A DNA stretch of 7,686 bases from Reyranella sp. (GTDB taxonomy: Bacteria > Pseudomonadota > Alphaproteobacteria > Reyranellales > Reyranellaceae): contig JAUXRT010000579.1 in the NCBI GenBank assembly GCA_030681635.1, forward strand, positions 1-7,686, written 5' to 3'. Made by a program: the position numbers and the translations under genes. The notes under the pieces were generated by a model that was not told where the DNA came from, searched no databases, and saw nothing but the letters and a program-made list of their open reading frames with translations. Positions 5,675 to 7,686 of this stretch are shown piece after piece. Numbering within the stretch: position 1 is the stretch's first letter; every line of letters starts with the position of its first letter.

Positions 5675-5727
5675 AAACCCTCCTCCGAGGAGCGAGTGGC
5701 CGGGAACCCAATTAGGCCTTCCCTTGA
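5675..5727 (-). promoter_or_regulatory. ROSE-like RNA thermometer in the hsp20 leader
   Basis: Just before the hsp20 start the minus strand reads TCGCT-CCTCGG-AGGA (5695-5681). This is the ROSE arrangement, in which a U(U/C)GCU anti-Shine-Dalgarno pairs imperfectly with AGGA, with a bulged G, and blocks ribosomes until warmed. A second hairpin upstream joins GGGAA (5723-5719) to TTCCC (5706-5702). ROSE elements are known in leaders of alphaproteobacterial small heat-shock genes. The leader extent assumes the predicted start near 5727. Confidence 0.6.
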
Positions 5728-5733
5728 GGGTAA

Positions 5734-5761
5734 ATTTGGGGAGCCCCCGCTCCGGTTCAAG
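5734..5761 (-). promoter_or_regulatory. RpoH (sigma-32)-type promoter of hsp20
   Basis: On the minus strand CTTGAA (5761-5756), preceded by CCC, and CCCCAAAT (5741-5734) are separated by 14 bp, close to the heat-shock consensus CCCTTGAA-N13-17-CCCCATNT. The spacer contains a GGAGC/GCTCC inverted repeat (5753-5740). The start would be near 5727, giving a leader of about 53 nt. Confidence 0.55.
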
Positions 5762-5771
5762 GGGCGGCCCA

Positions 5772-5814
5772 GGGGATGGCCCAAGGGACACCTAGGCCCT
5801 TCCAGGCCATCGCC
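5772..5814. repeat. Long imperfect inverted repeat in the hsp20-heparinase intergenic region
   Basis: GATGGCC (5775-5781) pairs perfectly with GGCCATC (5805-5811). Inside it AAGGG (5783-5787) pairs with CCCTT (5797-5801), and outside a G-G mismatch is followed by GG/CC. The whole can form a stem of about 14 bp with small internal loops. It lies upstream of the hsp20 promoter and well before the heparinase start, so it is not an hsp20 terminator. It could be a binding site or a remnant palindromic element. Confidence 0.45.
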
Positions 5815-5819
5815 AGGAC

Positions 5820-5867
5820 GCTGCGGCTCGGGTAAACTGGGGAAAACCCCCTCCACCGCCCCGCAGC
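5820..5867. repeat. Nested inverted repeat upstream of the heparinase gene
   Basis: GCTGCGG (5820-5826) and CCGCAGC (5861-5867) are perfect reverse complements enclosing GGGG-AAAA-CCCC (5839-5850), itself a small hairpin. It ends 27 bp before the heparinase ATG. No good promoter for that gene is visible, so this structure may be part of its leader or control region. Confidence 0.35.
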
Positions 5868-5894
5868 CCATCGCGTGGCCAAAGAACAGAAAAA

Positions 5895-7643
5895 ATGACG
5901 CTGGTCGCCTCTGAGACCCGACGGCCCGGTGAACCTTTGGTTCCCGGGGCCCGGCCGATCCGTTCGGTGCCTGCCCGCTCTTCCGGTGCGTCGGCCGAAG
6001 GCCGCGAATTCGGCCGCTGGTTCCTGGGCTCCGCCCTCTATTCCCTGACCCTGGGTTACGGCACGCCGCGCAGCTTTTTCGCCGTGGCGCCCGATTCCTG
6101 GCCCGGCGACCCGGCGCTCGGCCAGCGCCTGCTGGGGGGCGAGTTCGCCGCGCACGGCAGCGCCGGCCCCGTTTCCCCCGAGTCGGAAGATCCGCCCTGG
6201 CAGCGGGCCGGTGCTGCGCCCCTCTGGATCGACGCCCTGAACGGCTTCGCCTGGCTGCGCGACCTGCGCGATTGCGGCGATCCGGCGGGTGCCGTGCTTG
6301 CCGCCCGTCTGGTCGACGACTGGACCAACCGCGAATGGCGCTGGTCGCCGCGCACCTGGCGGCGCGACGTGCTGGCCGCCCGCATGGTGGCCTGGATCCG
6401 CCACTACGACTGGCTGGCCGCCGCCGCCGATCCGGGCTTCGCCGCCCGCTTCGTGTTCTCGCTCGGCCGCCAGCGCACCCATCTCAAGCGCGCGCTGCGG
6501 ACCGGCCTGGTCGGCCACGAAGCGGTCGCGGCACTCAAGGCCTTGATCTTCGCCGACATCGCCTTCCTGCGCGACGGCAAGCACTTCGAGAAGAGCCTGG
6601 ACCAGACGCTGGCGCGGCTCGCCAAATTCGTGAAGCGCTACGTCATGCACGACGGAATCGTGGCCGAGCGCGCGCCGCATCTGCAGGTCGCGGTGCTGCG
6701 GCATCTGCTCGACGTGCGTGCGGCATTGGCGTCGGCCGAACGCCGGGCGCCTGCCGAGCTTATCGCCGCGATCGACCGCATGGCGCCGATGCTGCGCTTC
6801 TTCCGCCACGGCGACGGCGGACTGGCGCTCTTCAACGGCGCCTGGGAAGGCGATCGCACGCTCATCGACCTGATGCTTGGGCGGTCGGGCTCGAACGAGG
6901 GCGCGCCGATGATGGCGCTGGCGAGCGGCTTCCAGCGCCTGGCTGCCGGGACGTCGCTGGTCATCACCGATGCCGGCAGCCCGCCGGGCCGCGGCATGGA
7001 CGGCATCGCGCACGCCGGCACGCTGTCGTTCGAGATGAGCGCCGCGCACGAGCGGCTGATCGTGAACTGCGGTACCTACCCCGGCGCGCTGCGCGACTGG
7101 CGCCACTTCATGCGCTACACGGCGGCGCACAGCACCGCGGTGGTCGACGACACCAACTCGACCGAGATCACCAACCACGGCGCGCTGGAATATCGCGCCG
7201 GCAACGTGCTGGTCGATCGCGCCGACAACGAGGGCGCGCAGTGGCTCGACATGAGCCATGACGGCTATCGTTCGCTCTACGGCATCATCCATCGCCGCCG
7301 CCTGTGGCTGTCGCCCGACGGCGGCGACCTGCGTGGCGAGGATACGTTCGTCGGTCCCGAAGGCCGGCCGGTGACGGTGCCCGACCAGCGTTTCATCGTG
7401 CGCTTCCATCTCCATCCGGCGGTCAAGGCGACGCTGGCGCAAAGCGGCCAGGCGGTGCTGATGCGGCTGCCGAGCGGCCGTGGCTGGCGGCTGCGCGCCT
7501 CGGGCGCTGGCATCGGCCTCGCCGAAAGCATCTATCTTGGCGAGGAAGGCCGCGTGCGCCGCACCGAGCAGATCGTCCTGGTCGGCCAGGTTCCCATGGA
7601 AGGCTGCACCGTGAAGTGGGCCCTCACCCGGATGGAAGGGTAA
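5895..7643 (+). CDS. Heparinase II/III family protein
   Basis: This 582-residue protein has the two-part layout of the family. An alpha-helical N-terminal half (about 40-330) carries WIDALNGFAWLRDL (111-124), DDWTNREWRWSPRTWRRDVL (141-160) and GLVGHEAVAALKAL (204-217). A beta-rich C-terminal heparinase II/III-like domain (about 340-575) carries HAGTLSFEMS (373-382), LIVNCGTYPGALRDW (388-402), RYTAAHSTAVVDDTNSTE (407-424), HDGYRSLYGIIHRRRLWLS (455-473) and FHLHP (504-508). Characterised relatives are polysaccharide lyases, but the substrate of this alphaproteobacterial branch is unknown. No signal peptide or hydrophobic segment is seen, so a cytoplasmic location is inferred. The ATG at 5895 has a poor Shine-Dalgarno (AAGAACAG then A-run), and the first 35 residues look unconserved, so the start is less certain than the rest. 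It is divergent from hsp20. Confidence 0.88.
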   Translation: MTLVASETRRPGEPLVPGARPIRSVPARSSGASAEGREFGRWFLGSALYSLTLGYGTPRSFFAVAPDSWPGDPALGQRLLGGEFAAHGSAGPVSPESEDPPWQRAGAAPLWIDALNGFAWLRDLRDCGDPAGAVLAARLVDDWTNREWRWSPRTWRRDVLAARMVAWIRHYDWLAAAADPGFAARFVFSLGRQRTHLKRALRTGLVGHEAVAALKALIFADIAFLRDGKHFEKSLDQTLARLAKFVKRYVMHDGIVAERAPHLQVAVLRHLLDVRAALASAERRAPAELIAAIDRMAPMLRFFRHGDGGLALFNGAWEGDRTLIDLMLGRSGSNEGAPMMALASGFQRLAAGTSLVITDAGSPPGRGMDGIAHAGTLSFEMSAAHERLIVNCGTYPGALRDWRHFMRYTAAHSTAVVDDTNSTEITNHGALEYRAGNVLVDRADNEGAQWLDMSHDGYRSLYGIIHRRRLWLSPDGGDLRGEDTFVGPEGRPVTVPDQRFIVRFHLHPAVKATLAQSGQAVLMRLPSGRGWRLRASGAGIGLAESIYLGEEGRVRRTEQIVLVGQVPMEGCTVKWALTRMEG

Positions 7644-7646
7644 GAC

Positions 7647-7686
7647 CCCCTCCGGCCTTCGGCCACCTCCCCCGAAGACGGGGGAG
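7647..7686 (+). repeat. Palindromic intergenic element after the heparinase gene, possible terminator (cut by window end)
   Basis: Four bases after the stop codon an element begins with CCCCCTCCGGCC. It contains GGCC-TTC-GGCC (7654-7664), then CTCCCCC (7667-7673) and GGGGGAG (7680-7686), a perfect 7-bp stem with a 6-nt loop. Such C-rich and G-rich palindromic units recur between genes in many GC-rich proteobacteria. It could stop transcription, but any T-tract lies beyond the window. Confidence 0.5.

Larger units (their letters stand above)
5696..5854. repeat. Diverged direct repeats in the hsp20-heparinase intergenic region
   Basis: Two partial copies are visible. GTGGCC (5696) and TAGGCCTTCC (5713) recur 80 bp later as ATGGCC (5776) and TAGGCCCTTCC (5793) with the same internal spacing. 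A third block, GGGTAAATTTGGGG then CCCCC (from 5728), recurs at 5830 as GGGTAAACTGGGG then CCCCC, so copy two carries about 22 extra bases. Copy one contains the predicted hsp20 -10 box; copy two has the similar -10 but no -35. This suggests an old tandem duplication. Confidence 0.4.

Noticed and set aside
5675..5791. 39-codon N-terminal extension of Hsp20
   Set aside because: The extension is Pro/Gly-rich, unlike the family, lacks a ribosome site and would translate the predicted promoter. The ATG at 5674 has a strong Shine-Dalgarno.
5757..7442. 561-codon open frame antisense to the heparinase gene
   Set aside because: It is a shadow of the heparinase codons: His/Arg/Gln-rich, no family features, and it would run into the hsp20 promoter.

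Overview
The window is a GC-rich chromosomal stretch of an alphaproteobacterium. The evidence is a NrnC-type RNase D-like exonuclease, an NDUFA9-type atypical SDR, the DUF1150-Hsp20 pair, and the linkage rpoN - ptsN - DUF1150 - Hsp20. The exact order or family cannot be fixed from the sequence. It looks like housekeeping DNA: I see no insertion sequence, prophage, CRISPR array, toxin-antitoxin pair or defence cassette. The interest lies in regulatory DNA between the genes and in genes missing from a usually conserved cluster.

Layout. Bases 1-673 (minus) encode the N-terminal 224 residues of the glutamate synthase small subunit GltD; the rest lies outside the window. Its 5' region (674-921) holds a sigma-54-type -24/-12 element and, further upstream, a dyad where an activator could bind. 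Bases 922-1875 (minus) encode an NDUFA9-like NAD(P)-binding SDR. A tRNA-Leu(CAG) gene (1991-2075, plus) has a good promoter, and 26 nt later comes nrnC (2102-2713). A consensus sigma-54 promoter (2734-2749) precedes rpoN itself (2797-4344). ptsN (4472-4942) has its own sigma-70-like promoter. Facing it on the minus strand is the two-gene unit hsp20 (5207-5674) - DUF1150 (4966-5187). The 220-bp divergent region 5675-5894 is unusually structured: it has a RpoH-like promoter, a ROSE-like RNA thermometer candidate, and diverged direct and inverted repeats. A heparinase II/III-family gene (5895-7643) follows, and the window ends in a palindromic intergenic element.

How they fit. Three genes belong to nitrogen control or metabolism: gltD (ammonia assimilation), rpoN (sigma-54) and ptsN (EIIA of the nitrogen PTS). 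Two of them, gltD and rpoN, carry sigma-54-type promoters, which suggests local sigma-54 control including autoregulation. The common proteobacterial order lptC-lptA-lptB-rpoN-hpf-ptsN is reduced here to nrnC-rpoN-ptsN, with the lpt genes and hpf absent. The hsp20-DUF1150 unit appears to be heat-controlled at both transcription and translation.
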